This document shows positions 1 through 21,916 of a stretch of 64,000 nucleotides of DNA, one piece after another. This stretch comes from Lingula anatina (taxonomy: Eukaryota; Brachiopoda; Lingulata; Lingulida; Lingulidae), in assembly GCF_001039355.2 (NCBI RefSeq), contig NW_019773836.1, positions 21,130 through 85,129 of the forward strand. The letters are read 5' to 3'. A model generated the notes under the pieces. It saw only the letters and a program-made list of their open reading frames with translations. It was not told the origin of the DNA and made no database searches. The translations under genes were made by a program, and so were the position numbers. The number at the start of each line of letters is the position of its first letter. Positions within the stretch are counted from its first letter, which is position 1.

Positions 1-1658
1 CATACTGCTTTGCTAAGTCAGGATTATCTATCAGATCTTTTTTAAATGCTTCCAAAGCAGCCTGGAATTAAAATGAATTTCATAATTAAGTTATCAGCAC
101 TATGTTCAAAACTGAAAGCTTATGAATGATCAAAATAAAAATTATTGTAAGAACACTTGGCCAAATATACAAAACCTAAAAATTTGAACTACTAGTTCGC
201 AGTTTCTATCATTAGCAAATATACATACATTATTTCCATGATCACATTATTACATATTTAAATACTATTTCATCAGTTACCACCATATTAAAAATACTTT
301 TAATACAAACCAATTCCATTTCCTTGAATGCATCTTCTTCAAACTGTTTCTTTTTGGCATCCGCAACCCCCTTCTTACGCAACTAAAAGGAAAATTCACA
401 ATATAATTACATCCCTCACATAGCCAATACAACCTGTCTCAAGCATATAAAATATTATATTTATCAAAAGAATACATCTCATATAATTTAATTTCCTCTA
501 TAATTTAGGAACATATAAGAATAATGGAATTGTCAGCAAAGACCAGGCTCTCCGTAGAAGCTGTGAAAACAACTTTTATTGAAAACTACTTATAAATTAA
601 TAAACAGTCTAACAGCAGCAACTAAATATCACATTGTTATGAATATTGATGTTACCTCATCAATCTTTTTCTCCACATTCTCTTTGTGTCGCTTTCCTTT
701 TTCATGGAAATCTATACTCTGTGAAAATAAAAAGAAAAGTTGGTATATGCCTATCAATGTGTTTGAAAGAGTAACTATTCAATTTATGTTTCACCTTTTT
801 TGTCAAAAAATTGCAAAAAATATTTTAAAGCTTGTGATATTCAAAGACATGAGAACAAATTATTGCACCAAAATACTCCTTTTTCCCAATTTCAACCTAA
901 CCCCCTTCAAAGCACTGTTTTCACCAAAAGTAATCATCATCATTATGAATTCAATTCCTCTTCAAGTTTGATGCTCATATTTCAAACATGGCCAATTTAA
1001 GTCATATAATGGCTTACAGTCACAAAAAGTATTTTACTTTGATGGGAAGAATTCACCCTGTATGTCATAATCAGAAATCCATTACCCCATTACCATCCAT
1101 GTCTGACTTTAATGAAACAGAAAACTGATTATTACCGGTTTATTATCAGCAATCCAACATTTGCAGTATTCACAAAACTTCCTGGGATTGGATTTCCAGT
1201 AGTCAGCCCTGAAATTATGGCATAAGAATTGAGATACATTTACCAAGTATTAAAATGGAACCACGATTTGTGTTATTACTATTTAATTAGTAGTATTAAC
1301 TACTATTTAATTTATGTTTTTTTTTCACGAGCATTTATAAGATGATGATCACAGAAAGTCTTCCTCAACTTGGGGATCAAATCAAGGAACCACCATATAC
1401 TTCATGATTATCATGGACGTACAGAAACCCAGAAAACCTAGCGATGCACATACAATAACCGTAATATACATGTAAATTGTACCAACCAATGCAAATTCAA
1501 ATAATTGCTGAATATAAAATAAACTCCAGCATGGGATGCAGATACAGCTGTTATTTGGTATGAATTGTAGATAACGTTTTCATTAAATACGTTTATGTTA
1601 CAATTAAATGAGACACCGCCTGAATAAAACGTGATCTTTACGAAAAGTTCCCTTACAT
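1..1658 (-). CDS. WBP4: WW domain-binding protein 4 (FBP21), 5' part of gene
   Basis: Spliceosome-associated protein; only the N-terminal part lies in the window. Minus-strand exons: 1658-1657 (only the A and T of the start codon; donor GTAAGG), 1208-1136, 718-656, 382-311 and 61-1 (continues off the left edge). The start codon is split by intron 1: AT before the intron, G after it, giving M-A-D-Y-W-K-S. The U1-type matrin zinc finger is complete: KFCEYCKCW supplies the two Cys, and the next exon (SIDFHEKGKRHKENV) supplies the two His. A Lys/Glu-rich helix follows (exons 382-311 and 61-1). The WW domains expected downstream lie outside the window. All internal exons are in phase and have AG/GT borders. 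It is divergently oriented to the L3MBTL2-like gene. Identity is confident from the finger sequence; family similarity is from memory, not a search. Confidence 0.93.
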
Positions 1659-1683
1659 CTTCAAATGCGTGGTCTGCTATTCC

Positions 1684-2020
1684 CCGGAAGTTTTGATCTT
1701 AATGTATGGGCATGCGCACTTTGGTAATCGCATTGCATCCTGGGAGGCCATTTGAGGTCAGAGTTTAGCCTTTGCAAAACTTGTGTTGATTGGCTTATCA
1801 AAACGCGTCTGTTTCCATTTTTTGTATAGGCGGAGCTATGTTGTACCCAATCATGGATCTTGATGCTTCCACTTTCACTAGTGATTGACAAGCGTATGTC
1901 CAGGGCTTTGTTGTTGATAAAATTGTGTAGCAGGTGCTCGTGGTTTAGTTAAATTTTGGCGTTATTTTACGTAATTTTAGTTTTTCTGAAAGGATTTGTG
2001 GTGGCAGCCACTGGAGCGGG
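1684..2020. promoter_or_regulatory. Putative bidirectional promoter between WBP4 and the L3MBTL2-like gene
   Basis: The two start codons (1658 on minus, 2021 on plus) are about 360 bp apart, head to head. Within or beside the gap are an ETS-like CCGGAAGT (1684-1691), an NRF1-like GCATGCGC (1710-1717) and a YY1-like GGCCATTT (1746-1753). No TATA box is evident. These motifs suit a housekeeping, TATA-less divergent promoter. The start sites themselves cannot be seen, and the leftmost motifs probably fall in the WBP4 5' UTR. Confidence 0.5.
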
Positions 2021-12186
<10,166 letters not shown>

Positions 12187-13665
12187 TATGAAGGCAGTGA
12201 AGTGGACTGGATCTCATTCACCTATGACGTTACTCCAATGTGCTTTCTATTTACGCAAGCCATTGGAGGTTGGGTTCATACAACTGTTTATAAGTACATA
12301 CTACCGTAGTATTTGTATAATAGTACCAATCATATCTGAGTAGGGTATGAAATGGATTAGTTTAGATAATTACAGAGAGCAGGGCTCTGGTTTTAAAAGA
12401 GATGACATCATATGCCGATCAGAACATTTGCTCACTACAGTAGGGCCATTCCACCACATTACCCTCCTCCGTAACTTCCTTTTCTCACAGTTAAACTGTG
12501 TCACTTCAACAACTCATATATCCCAAAATAACTAAGCGGCGGTCGCTTTTGTTTATTAATTTATTTTGTTGTTTGAGGATTATTGAGGGAAAAATCCACG
12601 GGGGGGGGGCGGGGGGGGGGAGGGGGGGGTAATCTCTGGGATGGTCCAATAACAGGCATTGATCGTTGAAGGTTTGGAGAGAACAAATCTTACAAGAGAG
12701 AAAGAAAATGCCACCAGAACGGTTATTTCAATAATGTAAAGACGCGATGGAAAACACTTTTTGTAAGTAATTGATATTCAGATGTTTTAACATAATTAGG
12801 GGAAATGTTGACTTATTGCTACTTTGTAATAAGACGAGTCATTATTGGTGCCAACGGAGGGTTTCGTACTTGGTAGTTAAAGTTTATTATAATATCTGTT
12901 ACAGTTCATACATGTAGATATCAACTTAACGTGTTAATACAGCCCATTAAAGCTGAAAATATACTGATCTTTAACAGAAAGTCTTTGTTGTTATGTTAAA
13001 ATGAAATCAATGGCACGCACTGTTGATTTTTCAAGTGTTTTGAAATTTGTGTTGTTTTTGCCTTGGAAAACGGTTCTTCCGTGGGATCTGCACTTCGTTT
13101 TATAGCATGCATATTTTTTTTCGACGTTCCTCACGTAATTTTTGTGCCTTTTATCCTAATATAAATTTGACTATTCACACAAACACCTAAACACAACTGT
13201 GGAGTTCCATGTTTTTTCTTAATCTGGACTGAAAATATAACAAACGGTTCGTGGATACGACGATGTGATTATGTAAAACATTTAACCACTTGTAAAATAT
13301 TTGAGAAAGAAATAAAATGTGTTTTTGAATTATTGTAGTAAATTGCCCAGCATGTATTACACCCGGAGCACGTTTGAAATCGTCTCGTTGACAATCTCAC
13401 AGTATTCGTCGTAAAACGGATCAGATTTGGGCTTTTAATCGCTCCCTGTTTTGTACAGACAACGTGTTTTTTTTTTTCAGTAAAATTATAATATATGCAA
13501 TACAGATAACACCTTGAGAGGAAAACCAATAGGTCCTTACTGACTGACCTGGTTTTCGATCGCTGTTGCTACCCAACGCAAAACGGCGTCCTCTTTAACA
13601 TTGCCATGCGCAGTTGTTGTTTTTTTTTTTTCGCCCAGGGTATGATTTACCTTGGTTAGGTGAAG
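12187..13665. other. Spacer between the L3MBTL2-like and SRCR genes
   Basis: Presumably holds the L3MBTL2-like 3' UTR and the SRCR gene promoter. It contains a G-rich run at about 12600-12630 and T-runs at 13467-13478 and 13619-13632. A CCATGCGCA motif near 13601 is NRF1-like. I see no further exon, RNA gene or TATA box that I would defend. Confidence 0.5.
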
Positions 13666-16524
13666 ATGCGCTGGTTGAACACAGTTCTGATCGTTCTCTT
13701 GGTCTCTTTACAGGGACCCGAGGGCGTCCAAGGGCAATGTAAGTTAACGGTTTTTAAGCTCAATTTTAGGGAATTCAGAAGTTTAGGGTACCTTCAGACC
13801 ATCTTTAAATAGAAGGACAGTTTGCGTTAAACTAGGCATGTGAGTGAGACTCGGACTCCCACAGTGAACAACGAGAACATATAAATGTGCTTATTTTCCC
13901 CCACCCCACTATGTTTGGGAAATTAGACTTTAATTTCGTGTTTATTCATAACTTTTTGACTATTGTTTTAGACCCGTTGATTGAAGATAATATTTCTAAG
14001 ATTCTATGCCAGCTTTTCCACAAAATTTTGGCAGTTCCTCACTGTTCCTATTCTAAGGTTGACACAATATCCTCCGGTCTGGTCGTCTGTAACATTTTAT
14101 TACGCGAAACAAAACTTTTCAAAAAGTAGGATTAGTGAATTTGTTCTATTGGTATATCTTAATATAATTTCCGTAAGAAGGGATTTGGGGAAATTGGGGA
14201 ATACGTATATTGCAATTGCAGACCAGGCGATCCTATAAAAATCGTACACAAACATCGCGAAGTTCTCTTTACGAGGTCTAAAAGAATTACCTTTGGGGGA
14301 AAACTTCAGACATTTTTGGGAAACCATTCAGTGAAAATAGTGTTTGGAATTGGAGAAAAGTGCTTCACACGACCACTTTCGTTTTGATGCGGAAAATCAG
14401 TCCTGTTAAAAAGGAGTGTTTGTTTAATCAATTGCCCGTAGCTCAAACCAATACTACGAGCTGAGATCGTCACTGTTATTGTTGAAAAACATTTCATGCA
14501 ATCTTTGAATAATTAATAGAGCAAAGAAATTAATCAGTTTTGAAATACATACAAAGTTACATCAATAGTGTTTTCAAACAATGCCGTAGAGGCCACTATA
14601 ACGATTGTAGCCGCATTCCTTTACGAAAGTAGCTCGTTTACACTCTGAAATATTGGAGTTTTGCTATTGTTTAAAAAACTACGATTGCTATTTTCTATCA
14701 ATCATTAATCTTTTGTCAACAATCATAACATGACTAATCAATTTTAGTCTTTGTCAAGGCAAATCTAAAGTAATATCGATGACATTGCAGAGTTTTCTTT
14801 AATCCTCGTCAATATCGATATCATAACAATCGTTTTGACAATTATTCCATGGCTCGTGGATTGCGTCGTTAATAAATTATAAAACTCCGAAGACTAAAAA
14901 TGTTACGGTGTTGTGTGATGAATGTTAGATGTTCAAAGACAAATCTAAATTTTGAAAAAAAGTTGAAATATGTTGGTCTGATGTTATGAGTTTTTGATAG
15001 CATTTCTTTTAAATGACCAGTAATTCATTTCACGACGCTCTCGCTCGCCGAAAATACCGTTTACCGAAGCTTTTACTTTTGTACCCTCTACCAGGGCCGC
15101 AGATAAATCATGTGCACATTTCTCCAATGCACTTTTCCGTTGTGGGAGAGATTTGTGTCATGAATTAGCCAGAGACATATCTATGAATATCCAGCGAAAA
15201 AACAATCTGTGCCCCTTGTATTGGGTAAAGTATTTGCTACTTCTCTCGCTGGCTGGTATTTCGCCATTTCTTTTATATCTTGAGAACGGTCTTTCATTTT
15301 CGAAATTTGTGTAGCAAACGACCGGTTTACTCGAGAGAACTTTGTCATATAGGACGTCCAACATTTTTTAATGAAATTGCAAACTCGCAATTATACACTG
15401 TAAAAACAGTGTTTAGCACTTAAACACATTTCTAAGCGCCTGTTTTGTCTCATTTTTTCGACGCGTTTAGCCCCTAAGCACGATAAGCTCCCTAACATGT
15501 TACACGCTTTGACGCTTTTTACGCCTATTAAATGTAGGGTGTATTTGCTTAACTTTTAGATGGTAAGGGTTTCAGCTGTTTTAGTCATACACACGCGCTC
15601 GGACACGCACACACTCACACACACTCGAAGTCACGGTCACCTTTAACTGTTATAGCTATCTATATCTATAATACATGTATAACAGGGTACCGTGAACTGT
15701 CAACATCGTTGACTTCACTCGATCACCTTTACAGCGGGACTTATTCATCCTTGTGGTAGCTGATCTTGCGAGGAAGCTTATTTGAATATATTTCTGAAAG
15801 TCAAGTTAGGAAAATTCACTAGTTTACTAAAGACAAGAAACAGCTATCACTTTTACTTTAAAACAGTTTTTTTCATATTTTGATTAAATGCGTTACAGTA
15901 TTGGTATCTATATATTTTTTCCGGAAGTAATGAACAATAGAACATCAGGATGATGGTTGGGTATTCACTATAATGATTCATTTAAGCTTTCATCGCATGC
16001 TGGTTATTTTGGTAACCATAGTCCGAATATTTAACAAATCTCACCACTCTAGTCGCCTACTTACCCCAAGCTCAATTTGGAATTAACCGCTAAATGTAGT
16101 TCATACAGCTCTAAGATCTAATAAATGGATATATAAGATCTTAGTACAGCACAAGATGTGTTTTGGTTATTTATAAAAAAGGTTTTCAAAACATTAAATA
16201 ATGTTTTTCCAGAATGTTATAAAACGCTTATAAAACCGCAGGGGCATCATTTTGCATGGAGTTAAAAACACCCATAACGTTACCATAACGTTATTCTATA
16301 CCATCACCATCATGTAACCAGCTGGTAACGTCGTGAGTTTGTTATTTGGATTATTATTTAATAGGCCTATTTTAAATGATCACACGTTACTGCAAGGAAG
16401 GACACAACGCGTTCGAGCAGGCTGCTCCACGCCTCCAACAGCTCCATACGTTTACAAGGGGAAGGGTTAGGCCAAATTGTTGAGTCTTGTAATAAACTTG
16501 TTATGGGATCGTATACCGGTGAAG

Positions 16525-16558
<34 letters not shown>

Positions 16559-19500
16559 TGACAAGCTTGAAAAGCTAAACGTGTTGTTCAGCAGCTCCAC
16601 GCGCTTAGGAATTCCACACCTATAGCAGCTCCATATGTTTAGCAGCCTCACGCGCTTAGCAGGGGAGGTGCTTAGACAATGTGCTTAGCTTTCGATAGAC
16701 TTATTGTAGAAACATAAAGCGATGAAGCTAAACACATAGCTAAACGCGTAACACTGCCAACGCGTCTTGATTTTTCTTCTGTGAGACGCTTGAAAAGTTA
16801 TACGTGCTTAGCTTTTACGCATATTTCTAAATGCGTATAGGTGCCTAACGTGTGTTGTATGTATTAAATGCTAAACACTGTTTTTACAGTGTACAGGTCC
16901 ATATTTATGCAAAGTCCTGATCAAATGGACCAGAACTCCGAAAGAAATATGCGAGAACAAAATTAAGTATGCAAAAAATCATAATTTACATTTAAAAAAA
17001 GAATAACAATAATAGGCTATTATATACTGTTTCTCATTACAGCCGACGGAGACATTCGCCTTAAAGACGGAGGCACGCAATACCAAGGCCGCGTTGAGAT
17101 CTACCATAATGGGGAGTGGCGGAGGGTATGTGAGGAGGGGTGGGGACTTAATGACGCTAAAGTCGCATGCAGACAGCTTGGCTACAAGGGCGCCCATACT
17201 GGTCAGTATGACATAATTTAAAATGGTTTATTTTTTATTTCTTCGAAAGATATATGCTGCTGAAGAACAATATTTAAATACATAATTAGTCTTTGCTTCC
17301 GTCGGTAGTTGGAAAATAACTATTGCTCCAGTCGGAAGATGCTAAAAAACAATGAGCTACAGCTAGTATTTTGATATACAAGGGAAATTAATTTATAATA
17401 TCTGTAAATGCCATTTTGTGATCAAATTGATTGTTAAACTTTCTCTACTTCTATGTTAAAACGGAGCTTCGTTGTATAAATCCTTTTTTGATATACCTAC
17501 AGCGTATATCGACTATAAACCCCGAGGCACTGGACCCTTTTGGGTGTCTAATCTGAACTGCGCCGGTACTGAGGACCGCTTGGCTCAGTGTTCGTCCCTA
17601 GGTTGGGGCACTATCAGCTATAACTGCGGCACCGGACACTACGACGATGCTGGGGTCATCTGTAAAGCACGTATGTGGTAAACTTTTGAAGGAAAATAAA
17701 CTATAACCATGTTTATAATGTACATGTATATCTGTGAGATTTAATTTTTTTTTTCAAATATGTATTTCAGATAAATCACTATAAGAGGAACTATTTTATT
17801 TTTACTTTTTTTGATATGTGAAAAACAATTTTCAAGGTTTTGTTTATTAGACTTCTCTTCCACGTAGCTGGCGATGGTGCCGTTCGCCTGGTGAACACAA
17901 CTAGCCCCTACGCAGGCCGTGTTGAGGTATTCTATGCCGGGGAATGGGGACGTGTTTGTGAATACAACTGGTATTTCAATGATGCCAATGTGATTTGTAG
18001 GCAGCTTGGATTTGGTGGGGCTCATACGTCATTTCATTCCTGGAACCCCAGAGGCACCGGTAAGTGTGAATGCCACAAGGCTGTCTATATCATCAATATC
18101 TGGACTGGAACCCGGGTCGATGGGGTTTGGGGAGGGTTGGGAGTACCGTCCGTATGATTTCTCCTACGCCTGCCTCCGCACAGACGCTGCACGAAGGAGA
18201 TTTTCTGGCAGTATAACTTTAAGAGCGCCGTATAGAAATTGCTTGGCAATCATAATCTAGGTTTATATATATATATATATATATAAACGATGTCAAGTCA
18301 TCGTTTGGAGCTCATGCTACGGTTGGTGTTACTAGTGTTCTGGTACTGCATGGCGTGAAAACGACCTATGTTTCCACCAACTGTTTCGTGTGTAATTCAC
18401 ATGCTTTTCTAATTCAGGTAAATATTGGATATATAATTTAAACTGTGGAGGAACAGAATCCAATATAACCCAGTGTACTCACGCTGGAGTTGGCCTCGTA
18501 CATTCAGGTTATTGCAGACAAAACGGCTACGACGACGCCGGAGTAATATGCCACGGAGGTGAGAGATTAAGCAAGTGACTTTTTTCTCAACATTTTAGCA
18601 ACTGAAATTTCGTCACTGCAATATACCCAATCCAAAACGTCATAGAAATTTATCCCTTTTCTACCCTTTTTCGAGTTCTTAAGTTGTTATCTTCACTGTT
18701 TTGGGTGAAATTTTTTTGTCTGTCTCCATTTTGAAAGTGGCTAAAGCGCCTGAATCTCTGATCCAGTTAGAATCCAGGTTTTCTTATATTGATTGAACCT
18801 GTTTCTCTACAGAGTAGTTTGTTGTAGTAGGCTCAATAATTATCCCATCATCTAAACCTGAGTCACAGATGTGATAAAGTCAGCATAGACCAGTCAACAA
18901 GTGCAGGTGTACTTGTTAGACGCGATTCCACACAGGTTTAACTTTCAATGATCACCAAAGTAAGAGCCGCGCTCTTCTTCTCCAGAACGGTAGCCATTAT
19001 AAACATCAACATATACCTCCTTCAAATTTGCTTCAAATTTTCTTTTTCTTGGATATATGGAAAACAATTTTCAAGGCTTCTTCTCTATTACGTAGCTGGC
19101 GATGGTGCCGTTCGCCTAGTGAACACCACTAGCCCCTACGAAGGCCGTGTTGAGGTGTACTATGCCGGAGAGTGGGGTCGTGTGTGTGAATACAACTGGG
19201 GCTTCAATGATGCCAAGGTGGTTTGTAGGCAGCTTGGATTTAGTGGTGCTCATACGTATTTTCGTTCCTGGAACCCCAGAGGCACCGGTAAGTGTGAATG
19301 CCACAAGTCTGTCTATATCATCAATATATGGAACCCGGGTCGATTTTGGGGATTTTTGGGGTTACCGTCCATATGATTTCTCCTACGCCTGCCTCCGCAC
19401 AGACGCTGCACGAAAGAGATTTTCTGGCAGTATAACTTTAAGAGCGCTGTATGGAAATTGCTTGGCAATCATGATCTAGGTTTATATATATATATATATA

Positions 19501-21874
19501 AAAGATGTCAATTCATCGTTTGGAGCTCATGCCAAATGTAATCTACGCTTGGTATTACTAGTATACTGGTACTGCATGACGCGAAAACGACCTATGTTTC
19601 CACCAACAGTTTCGTGTGTAATTCACATCTTTTATAATTCAGGTAAATATTGGATCTATAACTTAAACTGTGGAGGAACAGAATCCAATATAACCCAGTG
19701 TACTCACGGTAGAGTTGGCATCGTAAATTCAGTTTATTGCAGACAAGACAACTACGACGACGCCGGAGTAATATGCCACGGAGGTGAGAGATTAAGCAAA
19801 TAACTTTTTTCTTAAAAATTTAGCAGCCGAAACTTCATCACCGCAATATACCCAATCCAAAGCGTTAAAGAAATTTATCCCTTTTCTATCCGTTTTCGAG
19901 TTACTAAGTTGTTATCTTCTTCGTTTTGAGTTAAATTTTCTTGTCTGTCTCCATGTCAAGAGTGGCCAAAGCGCCTGAATCTCTAAATATGATTTTTCAG
20001 TCTGATCCAGTTAGAATCGAATTTTCTAATTTTGTTTGAACCCGTTTCCGTACATAGTACTTGACTGTAGTAGCCTCAATAATTATCCCATCACCTAAAC
20101 CTTAGTCACTGATGTGATCAAGTCAACATAGAACAGCAATCAAGCACAGATGTTATACGGTTACTCACAAAATTAAGTTTCTATTATTCCCAATAAGGCA
20201 GCCATTATAAACATCAATTATCTCCTTCACTCCCCCCCCCCTCCTCCTCCCACATCGCTCAATGCAGAAAGAAAGAAAGGCAATATGGGAACACCTACCA
20301 TAAAACTATACATGCAAAAGGTCAATTGAGTTTATCAAAGTAGTTTCACGTTGGTATAATATGCGGCATTAATAAATAAAATTATCTTTTCAAAATAGTT
20401 CTTTTGGCGGGTTTTGCTTTTTAAAAACATTGTGCACCGTTATATCGGCAGAAATTTGACACATTAATTTATGACATTTTCATATAGACACTTCATGAGC
20501 GTGGGATCATGCGATTGTTTGATACAATTTTTTTATCTTTCAGACGGTGACGGTGCCCTGCGTCTCATTAACACGTCAAATGCGTACGAAGGCCGCTTGG
20601 AAATCTTCTATTCCGGGAGATGGGGGAGAGTTTGTGAGTACGGCTGGGACTGGACTAGTGCCAATGTTGCGTGCAAACAGCTTGGTTTCACCGGAGCCCA
20701 TACACGATTATTTAATGTGTCACCGCGGGGGACAGGTGAGTATTCAAATTTTATATGGAATATCTTACGTGGACGTTTTAAATGTGAATAAAACCCTTTT
20801 GTTTGCTTGCTTGTTTGTTTCTAAAGCAATAAACACTGATATTTGGACTGAAAGATATCAGGTTTTGTAAAAAATGTATAATATGCGGCCTATATGCATC
20901 CTTGAAGAATTTTTATTAAATGTACTTTATTTTGTCGATTATTTATTTATTTATTTATTTATTATAGTGAGCTGTCTAGACTACCGGTAGAGGTCAAGTG
21001 CCTCACGGTCCTTAAGAGTTCATTTTTGTGTTTATATTCTTCATTGGTGACTTCGTGTTTAAACCGTTGTTTAACAGTACACACAAAGATCGACTGATGG
21101 CGGGAACAATTGTGCTATTCCGATAGGTTGTACATGATAAAAACAGTTGGAAGAGACCACAGGTAACGTTTTTTTTCTCGAACACCAGGTGGATACTGGA
21201 TACAGAATTTGAATTGTCATGGATCTGAGGCGTCCCTGGCGGATTGCTCTCATGACGGCGTTGGTCGTGTCAGCTCAACTTATTGTTCCCGGACTTCGTC
21301 AGATGACGCCGGCGTTCTCTGTATAGGGCGTGAGTAGATAGATCTCCATCTGTTGAATCGGTGTGACAGGAATGGTAGTCCGCTGGGAACCGTAGTACGT
21401 TCCGCCTTACTTTGTACAGTGACTTTCGTCCAATATACTAACCCCAATACTCTGTGACTAACCCTTACCTGTAGGCTACAAATCATATTGGACTCTGACC
21501 TTCCATTTCTAGGACTACCATTCCTGTCATACCGGTCCCTCCCATCTCACAAATGTCTACATTATCTTGCTGTCGGCCGTGATACCTTGGACTTGCCCAC
21601 TAATATTTTGGGGGTATCGTGTAAACCAGCAAAAAAAGTTTGACTTAATATTAGCAGTAAGGTAAATCTGTTGGCAATAAACTAGACACATGGCCATTTG
21701 TGGAACAAGAACCAACGGGGTTTGGGGGCGGGGGAGCGTTTTGGGGGAAAGGAGTGGCGCATCTTAATTTCCTGCGTACATTTCTGTATTGTTTTGCTTC
21801 TATTTTACATGAATTGGACTGATGTACGTAATCTTTATCTATAGCTCTATTAGTAAGTCATTATGAGGCTTATT

Positions 21875-21916
<42 letters not shown>

